Positions 43,067 to 52,888 of a stretch of DNA of 53,006 bases are shown piece after piece. Origin of the DNA: Vreelandella maris (GTDB lineage Bacteria; Pseudomonadota; Gammaproteobacteria; Pseudomonadales; Halomonadaceae). The stretch is taken from positions 1-53,006 of the forward strand of contig NZ_JABWCV010000028.1 in assembly GCF_013371085.1 (NCBI RefSeq), in the 5' to 3' direction. Under the pieces are notes generated by a model. It saw only the letters and a program-made list of their open reading frames with translations. It ran no database searches and was not told where the DNA came from. Position 1 is the stretch's first letter. Every line of letters starts with the position of its first letter. Position numbers and translations under genes: made by a program.

Positions 43067-44350
43067 ATGTCTTCAGCGCAGCAACTGCTCTTAACCGCCA
43101 TTCGTTGCGATATCGACAACCTTACTCACCTTGCCACCACCGCCGATATTGTCGGTGACATTAGCCGCTTTATTCATATGCTCCAACGTGAACGAGGAGC
43201 GTCAACGATCTATCTAGCCTCTCAAGGCCAGCGTTTCAAAACCCGCCGCGATACTTACCGCCAACACAGCCAGCAGGCGGAAACCTTAATGCGCCAGCGG
43301 CTGGAAGCGCTCAGCCAAGAGGCTCGCCCCCAGGCAGCCGCTCGCTTACTACGCCGGATTGCCGCCGTTTGGTATGCCCTTGATGAGCTTGATGAACTCC
43401 GTCTGGCTATCGACACCTTTGCCATCTCGCCTGATGCAGCCACTCAGGCCTTTAATCAACTGACCAGTGGGCTGCTAGCGATTGTATTTGAAGCCGCTGA
43501 CTCCTCTATCGACCCTGATATCACTCGCCATCTGGTTGCCATTTTTCACTTAATGCAGGGCAAAGAATTAGCTGGCCAAGAGCGAGCCTGTGGCGCATTC
43601 GGCTTTACCCATGGCCACTTCGATGAAGCGCACCGCGCTTTATTGAATCAGCTAGTGACTGACCAGCAGCGCTGCTTTGACACATTTGTAGAGTTTGCTA
43701 CGCCTGAGGCGCAGCAGTCATGGCAAAAAGAGCTTTCGCCTCGCACCCTGGCCGGTATTTACCATTTACGCGACATCGCCTGCCAGCGTCATTCGGCATC
43801 ACAAACACCACCCAAAGACACATCTGATTCACTGGGTGAAACCTGGTACGAACTAACTACGCTACGTATCGACTCGATGAAAACAGTTGAGGATGCATTG
43901 ATCACTCAGCTGAGTGTGTTTTGTCACCGCAAAATCGCTCAGGCCGAAGACGGATTGGAAAAAGCCAAAGCAGGGCCCTGTCGTCCTACGCCTGCCCCCT
44001 GCGCACACTTACTAACGCTGGCGGGTGCGCAACCATTAGGTGACCTGACAGCCAACGCGCTAACCTCACCGCTAGGGCGCTCGCTGATTGAACTCACCCA
44101 GGCACAGGCCAGCCGCTTACAAGGGCTTAGCGATGAGCTTGAAAACACCCGTAAAGCGCTGCGTGAACGCAAACTGATTGAACGTGCGAAGGGGCTCATC
44201 ATGGCTCATCAAGAGATGAGCGAAGAAGAGGCCTACCGGTTTCTGCGTAAAACCTCTATGGATCAAAGCAAAAGCATGGCGGATATGGCCCAAGCTATTC
44301 TGGATCTCTCTGCAATGCTAAAACGCAAAGAAGATGGGCACGCCCGCTAA
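43067..44350 (+). CDS. nasR: Nitrate-responsive antitermination regulator (NIT-ANTAR)
   Basis: This 427-residue protein has an N-terminal NIT domain (FIHMLQRERGASTIYLASQG), which binds nitrate and nitrite, and a C-terminal ANTAR RNA-binding module, LRERKLIERAKGLIMAHQEM, then SEEEAYRFLRKTSMDQ. In Klebsiella NasR, nitrate binding lets ANTAR bind a hexaloop hairpin in the nas leader and prevents termination. A matching leader lies before nasA here. AAGGAA is six bases ahead of the ATG at 43067; upstream in-frame codons lack a ribosome site. The 103-base gap after nasA has no terminator, so the two are probably cotranscribed and self-regulating. Confidence 0.9.
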   Translation: MSSAQQLLLTAIRCDIDNLTHLATTADIVGDISRFIHMLQRERGASTIYLASQGQRFKTRRDTYRQHSQQAETLMRQRLEALSQEARPQAAARLLRRIAAVWYALDELDELRLAIDTFAISPDAATQAFNQLTSGLLAIVFEAADSSIDPDITRHLVAIFHLMQGKELAGQERACGAFGFTHGHFDEAHRALLNQLVTDQQRCFDTFVEFATPEAQQSWQKELSPRTLAGIYHLRDIACQRHSASQTPPKDTSDSLGETWYELTTLRIDSMKTVEDALITQLSVFCHRKIAQAEDGLEKAKAGPCRPTPAPCAHLLTLAGAQPLGDLTANALTSPLGRSLIELTQAQASRLQGLSDELENTRKALRERKLIERAKGLIMAHQEMSEEEAYRFLRKTSMDQSKSMADMAQAILDLSAMLKRKEDGHAR

Positions 44351-44459
44351 CGTAAGTAGTAGAGCCGTACCGCAATGGTTAGGTAGGTATGTTTGCAGGA
44401 TGCCACTCCCTTAGCCATGCTAAAGTCTTACTTAGTTAAACGAGCAAGGAGTGCAACCC

Positions 44460-45146
44460 ATGCATAAAGGCGTGTTATTGATTACCGGCGCATCCAGCGG
44501 TATTGGCGCGGCTACCGCCCGAGCAGCCTCTCGCGAAGGCTACAAACTGGTGTTGGCCGCCCGTTCTAGCGAAAAACTCACCGCTCTGGCTCAAGAACTG
44601 GGGCCAGAAAACGTACTGACCTGTGAGTTGGACGTGACTAATTTTGAGCAGCAACAGGCGATGGTTGAGCATGCACTGGAAACCTTTGGCCGCTTGGACG
44701 CGATCTTTGCCAACGCCGGTCGCGGCGGCTCACCAGGCGGGTTTAGCGGTGCGGATCACGACGCATGGCGTGAGATGATTCTTACCAATATTTATGGCGT
44801 TGGGCTCACCATTCAAGCTTGCTTACCCGCCTTAAAGCGTAGCAAAGGCCATGTGTTATTAACCGGTTCAGCGGCAGGCCGCACGACCATCCCAGGCTCG
44901 ATGTATAGCGCTACGAAATGGGCGGTCACGGGGATTGGCTATAACCTGCGTGAAGAGCTACGTGGCACCGGTATGCGCGTGACGTTGATTGAGCCAGGCA
45001 TGGTCGATACGCCATTCTTTAATGAACCACCAGAGTATGCATTAGAAGATCGTGATATCGCCAATGCCGTGGTTTATGCGCTTGCGCAGCCTGCCCATGT
45101 GGACGTTAATGAAATTCTTATTCGCCCCACCCCGCCGCTTGAGTAA
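44460..45146 (+). CDS. Short-chain dehydrogenase/reductase
   Basis: The 228-residue classical SDR has the cofactor motif TGASSGIGAATA (from residue 9), NAG at 85-87 and the catalytic S137, Y149 and K153 (MYSATKWA). LAARSSEKL after strand 2 suggests NADP preference, but that is weak evidence. The nearest known group is the YdfG/serine-3-dehydrogenase-like oxidoreductases. AAGGAG is eight bases upstream of the ATG at 44460. It is probably unrelated to nitrate assimilation. The substrate is unknown. Confidence 0.88.
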   Translation: MHKGVLLITGASSGIGAATARAASREGYKLVLAARSSEKLTALAQELGPENVLTCELDVTNFEQQQAMVEHALETFGRLDAIFANAGRGGSPGGFSGADHDAWREMILTNIYGVGLTIQACLPALKRSKGHVLLTGSAAGRTTIPGSMYSATKWAVTGIGYNLREELRGTGMRVTLIEPGMVDTPFFNEPPEYALEDRDIANAVVYALAQPAHVDVNEILIRPTPPLE

Positions 45147-45313
45147 GCGTGATCGTACCGGCACTCCGCTCTCATCCAGTCCATTCCGGCACACGTCACA
45201 TCTACATGGCTCAGACCTTGCAATTTATGTTCACTGACCGCATAACGTGTAATTACCAAGCGCGCTAAGTAATTTTCACTCAATGCGCCCACGAATTAAC
45301 TTGCAGGTGACCC

Positions 45314-46306
45314 ATGAGCCAACTCGCTTCCACGGCGCTTTCCGTTCTTGATCTGGCCCCTATCCGCCAGGGCGGCAGCGCCGCTGAGACCTTCCAAGAC
45401 AGCGTCTCGCTGGCACAGTTAACCGAGCGGCTAGGCTACACCCGTTACTGGCTAGCAGAGCACCACAATATTGCTGGCATCGCCAGCGCTGCCACCGCGG
45501 TGCTGATCGGTCATATTGCTGGGCAAACTTCCACCATCCGCGTGGGTAGCGGCGGCATTATGCTACCGAACCACCCGCCGCTGGTGATTGCCGAGCAGTT
45601 CGGTACGCTGGAAACGCTCTATCCTGATCGTATAGATTTGGGGCTAGGCCGCGCACCCGGCTCAGACGGTGCGACGATGCAAGCCATGCGGCGCAACGCT
45701 CATGCCGGCGTCGACGACTTCCCGCAATTGCTGAACGAATTGCGCAGTTATCTAGGCGATGCAGAGCCCCAGCAACGGGTGAAAGCCGTCCCTGGTCAAG
45801 GCACTCATGTGCCTATCTGGCTACTGGGTTCTAGCGGCTACAGCGCACAATTGGCAGCCAAGCTGGGCTTGCCTTTTGCGTTTGCTGCTCAGTTTGCGCC
45901 AGGCTATTTATTTGAGGCACTGCGCTTATATCGCGACAATTTCCGCCCTTCCGAACACTTGGATAAGCCCCATGCGATGGTCGGCCTGCCCGTGATGGCA
46001 GCGGAAAGCGATGCGATGGCCCACTACTTGGCCACCACCGCGCAGCAGAAATTTCTTAACCTTATTCGTGGCAAGCCAACCCAGTCGCAGCCGCCCGTGG
46101 AGCAACTAGACTGGTCACCGGTTGAGCAAGCCCAAGTCAGCCAGTTTTTAGGGGCGGCGATTATTGGCGGCCCAGAGACGGTCAAAGCCGAACTTGAAGA
46201 GTTCCAAGCACGTACCGGTGCTGATGAATTAATGATTAACAGCGATTTTTATAACCATGCCGACCGGCTGCGCAGCTACGAGATTGTGGCTGAGGTCGCC
46301 CATTGA
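45314..46306 (+). CDS. LLM-class flavin-dependent oxidoreductase (MsnO8-like)
   Basis: The 330-residue TIM-barrel flavoprotein belongs to the luciferase-like monooxygenase family. Markers are the [22 protein letters not shown]-terminal region, [21 protein letters not shown], and GLGRAPGSD in the middle, the pattern of the MsnO8/YhbW group. Such enzymes use FMNH2 and oxygen on small organic substrates, many still unknown. AGGTGACCC precedes the ATG. Its stop overlaps a possible TTG start of the next gene, and the two are likely cotranscribed. Confidence 0.9.
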   Translation: MSQLASTALSVLDLAPIRQGGSAAETFQDSVSLAQLTERLGYTRYWLAEHHNIAGIASAATAVLIGHIAGQTSTIRVGSGGIMLPNHPPLVIAEQFGTLETLYPDRIDLGLGRAPGSDGATMQAMRRNAHAGVDDFPQLLNELRSYLGDAEPQQRVKAVPGQGTHVPIWLLGSSGYSAQLAAKLGLPFAFAAQFAPGYLFEALRLYRDNFRPSEHLDKPHAMVGLPVMAAESDAMAHYLATTAQQKFLNLIRGKPTQSQPPVEQLDWSPVEQAQVSQFLGAAIIGGPETVKAELEEFQARTGADELMINSDFYNHADRLRSYEIVAEVAH

Positions 46307-46320
46307 ACGGCAGCACTACT

Positions 46321-46827
46321 ATGTCTACATTTATGTCTACATTGCATTTCGCCCCCATGTCGGACGAAGACTTCACCAGTTTTTGGCCTACTTTCAAGGC
46401 GATTGTCGAGGCGCAAGAGACCTACGCCATTGACCCCGACATCAGCTTTGAAGCTGCCCGAGAGCTATGGTGCAGCACGCCTAAAACCAGCGTGGTCGTT
46501 AAAGATGAACACGATCATATACTGGGTGCTTACTACCTAAAAGCCAACGCGGCAGGCCCCGGCGACCACATCTGTAACTGTGGTTATATGGTGACACTCG
46601 CCGCACGCGGAAAAGGGGTAGCACGCGCCATGTGTGAGCATTCACAGGCGCAGGCCAAGGAGCTAGGGTTTCAGGCCATGCAATACAACGCCGTGGTCGC
46701 AACGAATGAGGTTGCCGTCACGTTATGGCAAAAACTGGGATTTCAGATTGTAGGCACCGTTCCTAATGCCTACCGACACGCACGCCTTGGTTTTGTCGAA
46801 ACCCATGTGATGTATAAAGCGCTATAG
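46321..46827 (+). CDS. GNAT-family N-acetyltransferase
   Basis: The 168-residue protein has the GNAT acetyl-CoA motif ARGKGVARAMCEHSQAQAKELG (residues about 97-117). The YNAVVATNEVAVTLWQKLGF segment, where the second conserved helix meets the last strands, follows. The substrate could be an amine, antibiotic or protein. Two ATGs within 12 bases (46321 and 46333) lie in a direct repeat, ATGTCTACATT, so the start is uncertain, and ribosome sites are weak. It follows the LLM gene closely and probably depends on its transcript. Confidence 0.85.
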   Translation: MSTFMSTLHFAPMSDEDFTSFWPTFKAIVEAQETYAIDPDISFEAARELWCSTPKTSVVVKDEHDHILGAYYLKANAAGPGDHICNCGYMVTLAARGKGVARAMCEHSQAQAKELGFQAMQYNAVVATNEVAVTLWQKLGFQIVGTVPNAYRHARLGFVETHVMYKAL

Positions 46828-46874
46828 CGATTTTGTCAGGCTGCCCTCAGTCAGTTTAGACATTGACTCTTTTT

Positions 46875-46931
46875 GCGACGTTTTGCTGCACATGACACTT
46901 TTTCTGACCGTTTCATTGCTGCAAACGTCGC
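46875..46931. repeat. Inverted repeat in the gap before the GGDEF gene
   Basis: GCGACGTTTTGC (46875-46886) and GCAAACGTCGC (46921-46931) are complementary except for one extra T, with a loop of 34 bases. The loop is too long and the flanks too poor for a terminator, so it may be a protein-binding or structured leader site. The rest of this 198-base gap shows nothing distinct. Confidence 0.35.
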
Positions 46932-47025
46932 GCATATTGAAAGCTTTTCCGGTAAAGTCATTCTCATAACATAAATTAAAACGTTTGGTTGATAAGCATC
47001 TATTGATCGCCCTAACCATCCGAGC

Positions 47026-48710
47026 ATGACTCAAACCACGGTAAAGCCTTTTGTAATGTTTTATAGCTCCTCTTTTTTCTCACACTTTTCGCTGCGCTCG
47101 CGTTTTATCATCCTAATTGTCGCCTTGGTATTTGCCACGACGCTACTTCTTGGCTGGGTGGCTTCTCGTGAATCGGCTGAGCAAATGGAAGCCAATATTG
47201 GCAATGCGGCCTCTGAAGCGGCTTACCAAATGGTTGATAAGCTGGATCGCAGCATGGATGCACGTATTAAAGAAGTGAAGCTGCTACTGGGTATCCAAGC
47301 GCTCACTAACGGCACGGATACTAGCCTGCTACGTGAGCAGCTAGAGCGTTTGCAAGATAATCATAACGTTGTGTCGTGGATCGGCTTCACCGACCCTGAT
47401 GGTGTTGTTCAAGCCGCTACCGAGGGGATTTTAGAAGGCGTTTCAGTTGCTCAACGCCCGTCTTTATTGAAGGGCGCAAGGCGCTCTGGGTTGGCGACGT
47501 GCATGAAGCTGTCATGTTGGCTCAATTGCTGACCAACCCCAGCGGTGAAGAGCTTCAGTTTGTCGATATCGCGACCCCGGTGTTTGACCGCAACGACGAG
47601 TTGCAGGGTGTTCTGGCTGTTCATTTAAGCTGGCAATGGGCTGAGTACATCCAACAATCCATGCTTACGCCTTCTGGATATCTGAAAGACACTGAGACAC
47701 TGCTGCTCTCCGCTAACGGCACAGTGCTATTAGGCCCAGAGACGCTGATTGACCAATCGTTAGACAGCCTGAAACATATACCTAGTTCCACCACGACATC
47801 ACCACAATGGGCGATTGAAACATGGCCCAACGGCGAACGCTTTGTGACGGGCTATGCACGCAGCAGCGGCTTTGAAGATTTTCCTGGTTTAGGTTGGATA
47901 GCGGTTAGCCGTCAACCCGTGGCTACCGCCTTTACACCTGTTGAAAAGCTGCAAGAGGCCATTATGGGAACAGGCCTATTACTTGCATTACTGTTTGCTA
48001 TAGTTGGCTGGATAATCGCGTCAAGACTAGCGGCTCCCCTCACCCGCTTAGCCAATGCTGCCGACAGAATGCAAGATGGCGAACACGCCGATAGCATTCC
48101 GCTTGAAGGTGGCTCTCCAGAGCTTAAGCACCTATCGACCTCAATGCGCAACATGGTCACCCGCTTATTAGATCAGCACCGTACGATCAATCGCCTGGAA
48201 GATTTAGCCAACACCGACCCGTTAACGGGCCTGCCGAATCGCGCTTTTTTGAATCAGTACCTGCAGATTGCGATACCGGAAGCGGAGAGAAACCAACAAA
48301 GCATGGCGGTCATTTTTATCGACCTGGATGGCTTTAAACAGGTCAACGATGAGCTAGGCCACCATGCGGGCGATTTACTGCTGATAGAGATCACCCAACG
48401 ATTGAAGAATGCGTTACGTAGCGGCGATGTGGTGGCCAGAATGGGTGGTGATGAGTTCGTCATGGTGCTTAAAACCAAGGAAGAGCATCTGGAAATGCTC
48501 ACCCAAGAGATCGGTAGACGATTACTGAGTTCGATCAATCAACCCGTTTTACTACCTGATAATGAGCGGGCACGCGTTGGGAGCAGTTTAGGCGCCGCCT
48601 GGTGGCCCCACCACGGGCTTCATATCAATACCGTACTGCAACTTGCGGATGACGCTCTGTATGCGGCTAAAGCGAAAGGCAAGCATCAGCTTGTTATTCA
48701 CTCCACCTGA
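47026..48710 (+). pseudogene. Cache-domain diguanylate cyclase split by a frameshift
   Basis: Two overlapping frames together encode one protein. The first (47026-47532) has a helix at the N-terminus and the start of a periplasmic dCache domain (HNVVSWIGFTDPDGVVQAAT). The second (ending 48710) continues the Cache domain (LQFVDIATPVFDRNDELQG), a second helix, HAMP and a GGDEF domain with intact GGDEF (MGGDEFVM). The frames join if one base is restored near 47457-47460 (CAACGCCCGTC), which gives ...RPVFIEGRKALWVGDV. It is either a real frameshift or a sequencing error. If intact, the gene makes c-di-GMP from GTP. Confidence 0.75.
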
Positions 48711-49261
48711 TTAACAGATTCAAAACAGCGTTGCAGCTGCTGCTCTGCAGTGTCGCTGCCCATCGCCGTTAACTTGGCAATATTGCGTTCGGGAATAGCG
48801 TCGGTGTCGCCATAAAACTCGATCGCCTTTTCAACGCTCTCTTCGCGTAGCAGATGCACCATGGCGTAGGGAGAGCGGTTGGTATAATTAGAGGCATCAT
48901 CGGGTTCGGCACCGTCAAAGCAATAATCTGGATGAAAAGTGGCTAACTGATAAACACCTTCATAGCCCTGGTCGACCAGGATACTTTCTGCAAGCTCCAC
49001 AAAATCCAAGTAGTGATCAAAGCTTTTAAACAGCGTCGGGAACACCAGCAGCGTGGTTTCTGTTTCGGGGTGCTCATCCAACCACTGCACTTCCACCATC
49101 AATTCCTCAAGCGCCACTTCAATTTTTTTAGAGCGCACCACTTCCACACGAATCGTTTCACGCTCCAACTCCCGCTGCGCAAACGGGCAAATGTCATGCG
49201 CCACAATAAAGGTGCGCACCCAGTTCAGCGTTTGCGCGACTACTTGGTTGTCTGTGTGCAT
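48698..49261 (-). CDS. DUF1415 family protein
   Basis: The 187-residue cytosolic protein has the DUF1415 pattern. HDICPFAQRELERETIRVEVV begins near residue 20, and the central QLATFHPDYCFDGAEPDDASNYTNRSPYAMVHLLREESVEKA segment follows near 100-140. Function is not known. Its Cys and His residues are conserved in the family and might be catalytic or metal-binding, but this is unproven. The ATG at 49261 has GAGAG upstream. Its 3' end overlaps the convergent diguanylate cyclase gene by 13 bases. Confidence 0.88.
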   Translation of the reverse strand: MHTDNQVVAQTLNWVRTFIVAHDICPFAQRELERETIRVEVVRSKKIEVALEELMVEVQWLDEHPETETTLLVFPTLFKSFDHYLDFVELAESILVDQGYEGVYQLATFHPDYCFDGAEPDDASNYTNRSPYAMVHLLREESVEKAIEFYGDTDAIPERNIAKLTAMGSDTAEQQLQRCFESVNQVE

Positions 49262-49365
49262 AGCACTCTCTTTACTCATCTGGACGACGACGGAGGACAT
49301 TATATGGACAGCAGTTTACACACTGCAGACACGCGGTGTCGTCGCTACCGGGGCAGTTTCTCCTG

Positions 49366-50052
49366 CTAGGCGTGCTCTTGATAACGCTTTAGGGCAACTT
49401 CGTAAGATTTATGAATATGGTCATCCATTAATTCACGCGCTGCTTTAGCATCACGTTGTAATGCTAGCTCCACGAGTTGATGATGCTGCTCGTCCAGCTC
49501 TTGACGAATCGTCGGCATTTTCGGCCCCAGGCGGCGGTAGCGGTCAAACTGGTCATGCAACTGCTCAATAAAACGCAATAACCAAACAGAGCCACAGGGG
49601 GCGACTAACGTACGATGAAATTGAGTATGCAGACGCTCCCACTCCTCGCCTTTATCCAGGGTGATGTCGGCCCGCTTCAGGCGGTGCGCCGCGGCTAATA
49701 AGTCAGCCTCCCAGAGCGAATCACCGTTAGCAATCGCCCGCTCTAACGCCATTCCTTCCATCTCTAGGCGCATGTGGGCAATATCATCGAGCTCTTCCCG
49801 GGAAAGCTTCGGCACACGAAAACCACGTTGATTTTCCTGAACTAATAAACCATAAGCCGCTAATTTATTGAGCGCTTCCCGCAGCGGGCTCAAGCCAACT
49901 TGGTAATGCTCTTTGAGCGCATTGATGGCGAGTTTTTCTCCCGCTACAAAGCGTCCACCGACAAGATCCTTACGTAAATTATCAAATACGCGACTTGATG
50001 CAGTACCTGCTGGACCTACTGGCGTTGCTACCTTGGGTAAAGAATTATTCAT
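49366..50052 (-). CDS. GntR-family (FCD) transcriptional regulator
   Basis: The 228-residue protein has an N-terminal winged helix (VFDNLRKDLVGGRFVAGEKL, then YQVGLSPLREALNKLAAYGLL) and a C-terminal FCD effector domain, with helical LHTQFHRTLVAPCG and DEQHHQLVELALQRDAKAARELM segments typical of metal-containing FCD proteins. Such regulators respond to small carboxylates. It diverges from the chromate-family transporter pair and lies upstream of a tricarboxylate transporter, so it likely controls one or both. AAAGGATATCG precedes the ATG. A target palindrome in the 180-base gap was not clear to me. Confidence 0.87.
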   Translation of the reverse strand: MNNSLPKVATPVGPAGTASSRVFDNLRKDLVGGRFVAGEKLAINALKEHYQVGLSPLREALNKLAAYGLLVQENQRGFRVPKLSREELDDIAHMRLEMEGMALERAIANGDSLWEADLLAAAHRLKRADITLDKGEEWERLHTQFHRTLVAPCGSVWLLRFIEQLHDQFDRYRRLGPKMPTIRQELDEQHHQLVELALQRDAKAARELMDDHIHKSYEVALKRYQEHA

Positions 50053-50231
50053 GACGATATCCTTTATTCATCTCAGTTCCCGCTGTCCATTCAATTTTTC
50101 ACGGTTGACGTCGGGTCGGGCACTACCTATATTCTATTTTAGACAAGATAATCGATTTTTTAACCTACAAACGATAAATAAGGTTTGGGTATGCTTCTGA
50201 TCTCCCCATTAGCTTTGCGGGATACGCGTCC

Positions 50232-50801
50232 ATGAAATCACGTGGCGCCTGCTGGCAACTGTTCTGGGCTTTTTTCCGCGTCGGCATTTTTGGTTTCGGT
50301 GGCGGTCCCGCTATGATTCCCTTGGTGCGTGCCGAAGTTGTCACCCGTCATCACTGGCTCACCGATGAAGAGTTCGCCGACGTACTGGCGATCGGTAATA
50401 CCTTACCCGGCCCCATAGCCACCAAAATGCCAGGTTATATTGGCTACCGTGTAGGCGGTGTGATCGGCTGTATCGCCGCCGTTATTGCCATTATCTTGCC
50501 CATGATTGTGGCAATGATCATCATGTTAGGCATTTTTAGCCGATACCGCGATGTCGCGTGGATTCGCGGCATGGGGCAGGCGGTAGTGCCTGTCGTGATG
50601 GTGATGATGGCACAACTCACCTGGGACTTTTTTGATAAATCAAAAGCGGCCCTTGGCTGGCTGGTCAGTATCGCCATGGCCATTGTTGCCGCTGGCTTGA
50701 TCTATTGGCTTGGCATTCACCCCGGCTGGGTGATTGGCGCTATTCTCGCTGCCGCCCTACTGCGCCCTGCCGGTAAGAAAAAAGCGGAGGGGCCAGCATG
50801 A
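50232..50801 (+). CDS. Chromate-family transporter, first half-size subunit
   Basis: This 189-residue protein is a single CHR domain with about five to six membrane helices. It carries the family hallmarks FGFGGGPAMIPLVRAEVV near the N-terminus and LAIGNTLPGPIATKMPGYIGY in the middle. Paired half-size CHR proteins form a heteromeric transporter. The name is historical; such pairs need not export chromate, and the local context suggests an organic-acid role. No good ribosome site precedes the ATG. The second subunit overlaps its stop by four bases. Confidence 0.85.
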   Translation: MKSRGACWQLFWAFFRVGIFGFGGGPAMIPLVRAEVVTRHHWLTDEEFADVLAIGNTLPGPIATKMPGYIGYRVGGVIGCIAAVIAIILPMIVAMIIMLGIFSRYRDVAWIRGMGQAVVPVVMVMMAQLTWDFFDKSKAALGWLVSIAMAIVAAGLIYWLGIHPGWVIGAILAAALLRPAGKKKAEGPA

Positions 50802-51328
50802 TCTATTGGGAGCTCTTTTTAGCTTTTTTTATCCCGAACATTATTGGCTACGGCGGCGGCCCGGCGATTATCCCTCTGATCGAGGCTGAGGTGGTTGGCC
50901 GTTATGACTGGATGACCGCACAAACGTTTGCTGAAACATTAGCTCTAGGCAACGCCCTGCCCAGCCCTATCGCCACCAAAATGGCTGGCTACGTGGGTTA
51001 TGAAGTCGCCGGTATTGGCGGGGCCTTCATCGCGGTGGCCGCCACGGTCATCCCGACGTTGCTCTTGATGCTCGGCGCACTGGGGCTGCTGTACCGTCAT
51101 CGCGATTCACCACGGGTTAAGCGCATGAGCCAGTGGGTTCGCCCGGTTATTGCCATGATGATGGCCTGGCTCACCTTGGGGTTTCTACTTGAGAGTCTTA
51201 ACACCAGCGGAGCGATTCATACGCTGATTATCGGTGCAGTGGCGGCTATCGCACTGATTCGCTTCCACACACATCCTGCGTTTGTGGTCATAGCCGCCTT
51301 GATTTATGGAGGGCTCTTTCTCGGCTAA
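50798..51328 (+). CDS. Chromate-family transporter, second half-size subunit
   Basis: This 176-residue CHR domain protein is homologous to the preceding one. IGYGGGPAIIPLIEAEVV and LALGNALPSPIATKMAGYVGY correspond position by position to its hallmarks. Its ATG overlaps the previous stop (ATGA), and the end of the first gene (GGAGGGGCC) supplies the ribosome site. The two should be made in equal amounts and assemble together. The direction of transport and the substrate are not known. Confidence 0.85.
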   Translation: MIYWELFLAFFIPNIIGYGGGPAIIPLIEAEVVGRYDWMTAQTFAETLALGNALPSPIATKMAGYVGYEVAGIGGAFIAVAATVIPTLLLMLGALGLLYRHRDSPRVKRMSQWVRPVIAMMMAWLTLGFLLESLNTSGAIHTLIIGAVAAIALIRFHTHPAFVVIAALIYGGLFLG

Positions 51329-51469
51329 CACTCATTAACACACGATCTCTTACAAAGACGATTGTGTGGTGACAACAAGAACCCGATAACGGGACCACGC
51401 GCTCACCACGCCGCTGCAGTTGGGGCGGCATCCCACAACACCAAACTCAATCTATAAAGGTGTATAAGA

Positions 51470-52462
51470 ATGACGCGTTCAACATTTACTCTAAGCACGA
51501 CTCTAAGTACTACCCTCGCCGCCATCGGACTTGCGTCTAGCATGGCAATCGCCTCCACCGCCCAGGCTGATTATCCGGAGCAGGATATCCGCTTGATCAT
51601 CCCTTACGGCCCGGGCGGAGCAACCGATATTCTTTTCCGGCTCATCTCCCAAGAGGCTGAAAAGACGTTGGGTGAATCCATCGTTCCCGTCAATATGGCG
51701 GGCGCAGGGGCGACCCTGGGTTCTCGCAATGTGAAAGATGCCGACCCCGATGGCTACACGCTCCTTGGCAGCCACGACACCATTGCGCTTTCTAAGTTAG
51801 CAGGCACCGTCGATTACTCGTTTGATGCCTTCGAGCCCGTTGCACTACTCACCCAAACCATCAATATTCCCACCGCACATGCCAATCACCCTGTGCAGAG
51901 CGCCGATGAAATTGCTGACTATGTGAGTGAAAACCCAGGCCAAGTGCGCTTCAGTATGATTCCTAGCTCTACTGACCACTTTTTCTGGGCACAGTTTTTT
52001 CAGGAAACGGGCATCGATATGGCCGATGTGCGCTTAGTTGGCTACCCCGATACGGGCGAACAGGTATCGGCGCTGATGGCGGAAGAAGTCGACTTCGCGA
52101 TGTTTAATTTGCCATCAGGCGGTGCATTTTTTCAAGACGGCACCTTCCGCGCCCTTGGCATCGCTCATCCAGAACGTCTTGAAAGCATGCCGGATGTCGC
52201 CACCCTGCGCGAGCAAGGCATTGAGATGGACCACTCCACCAGTCGCGGCATTTTCGCTCCCAAAGGCACACCTCAAGAAGTCCTCGACACCATCGCTAAC
52301 GCTTATGGACAAGCCCTGGAAAACGAAGAAGTACAGAGCCGTATCGAAAATGAGTTTGGCTCGGTAGTGAGATTTCTAGCAGGCGATGATTATCAAGCGT
52401 TCTTGGATGAGAACGAAGCGGCGCTAAGTGCGGCTGCCGAAAACATCGATTTCCAGAACTAA
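51470..52462 (+). CDS. Tripartite tricarboxylate transporter substrate-binding protein (TctC/Bug)
   Basis: The 330-residue periplasmic protein has a signal peptide (cleavage after STAQA) and the TctC/Bug family opening YPEQDIRLIIPYGPGGATDIL. The binding-site stretch ADPDGYTLLGSHDT and the C-terminal GTPQEVLDTIANAYGQAL also fit the family. These proteins capture carboxylates with high affinity for a TctAB permease. Upstream of the ATG is AAGGTG. The membrane subunits should follow, and a TctB-like gene does, but it is broken. The signal region holds a short internal duplication (STTLSTTL). Confidence 0.9.
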   Translation: MTRSTFTLSTTLSTTLAAIGLASSMAIASTAQADYPEQDIRLIIPYGPGGATDILFRLISQEAEKTLGESIVPVNMAGAGATLGSRNVKDADPDGYTLLGSHDTIALSKLAGTVDYSFDAFEPVALLTQTINIPTAHANHPVQSADEIADYVSENPGQVRFSMIPSSTDHFFWAQFFQETGIDMADVRLVGYPDTGEQVSALMAEEVDFAMFNLPSGGAFFQDGTFRALGIAHPERLESMPDVATLREQGIEMDHSTSRGIFAPKGTPQEVLDTIANAYGQALENEEVQSRIENEFGSVVRFLAGDDYQAFLDENEAALSAAAENIDFQN

Positions 52463-52888
52463 GAACGACTAAGAATGCATTCCCTAGCCCTCGTTTGTAC
52501 GTGGGCTAGGGTTGCTGGAGGCATCGCTAATGCTAACGCTAACGAAAGACCGCGCCTTGGCGCTGGCGCTGCTCTTGATTGTGGCCGTCATGTGGATGGA
52601 ATCAGGCAGCATTGCCCCGCCCACCAGCTGGCAGCCGTATGGGTCAGCGCTGTTTCCACGCATTTTATTGGTAGTGATCGGCATTTTTTCACTGCTAATT
52701 CTGGTGCGCTCCTTATTGGTAAAAGTACCTGAACGGGCTGGCGCAAAGCAGCTCATTAATGAGTGGTTTCAAAGCCGGCGCACCATACTCGCTCTGTTTC
52801 TACTGTTTGGGCTTTATGCCGCGCTCCTTCCAGTGGTGGGTTATATCGCAGCCACCATAGGCTTCTTGGTCGCTTCCCTTGCGCTACT

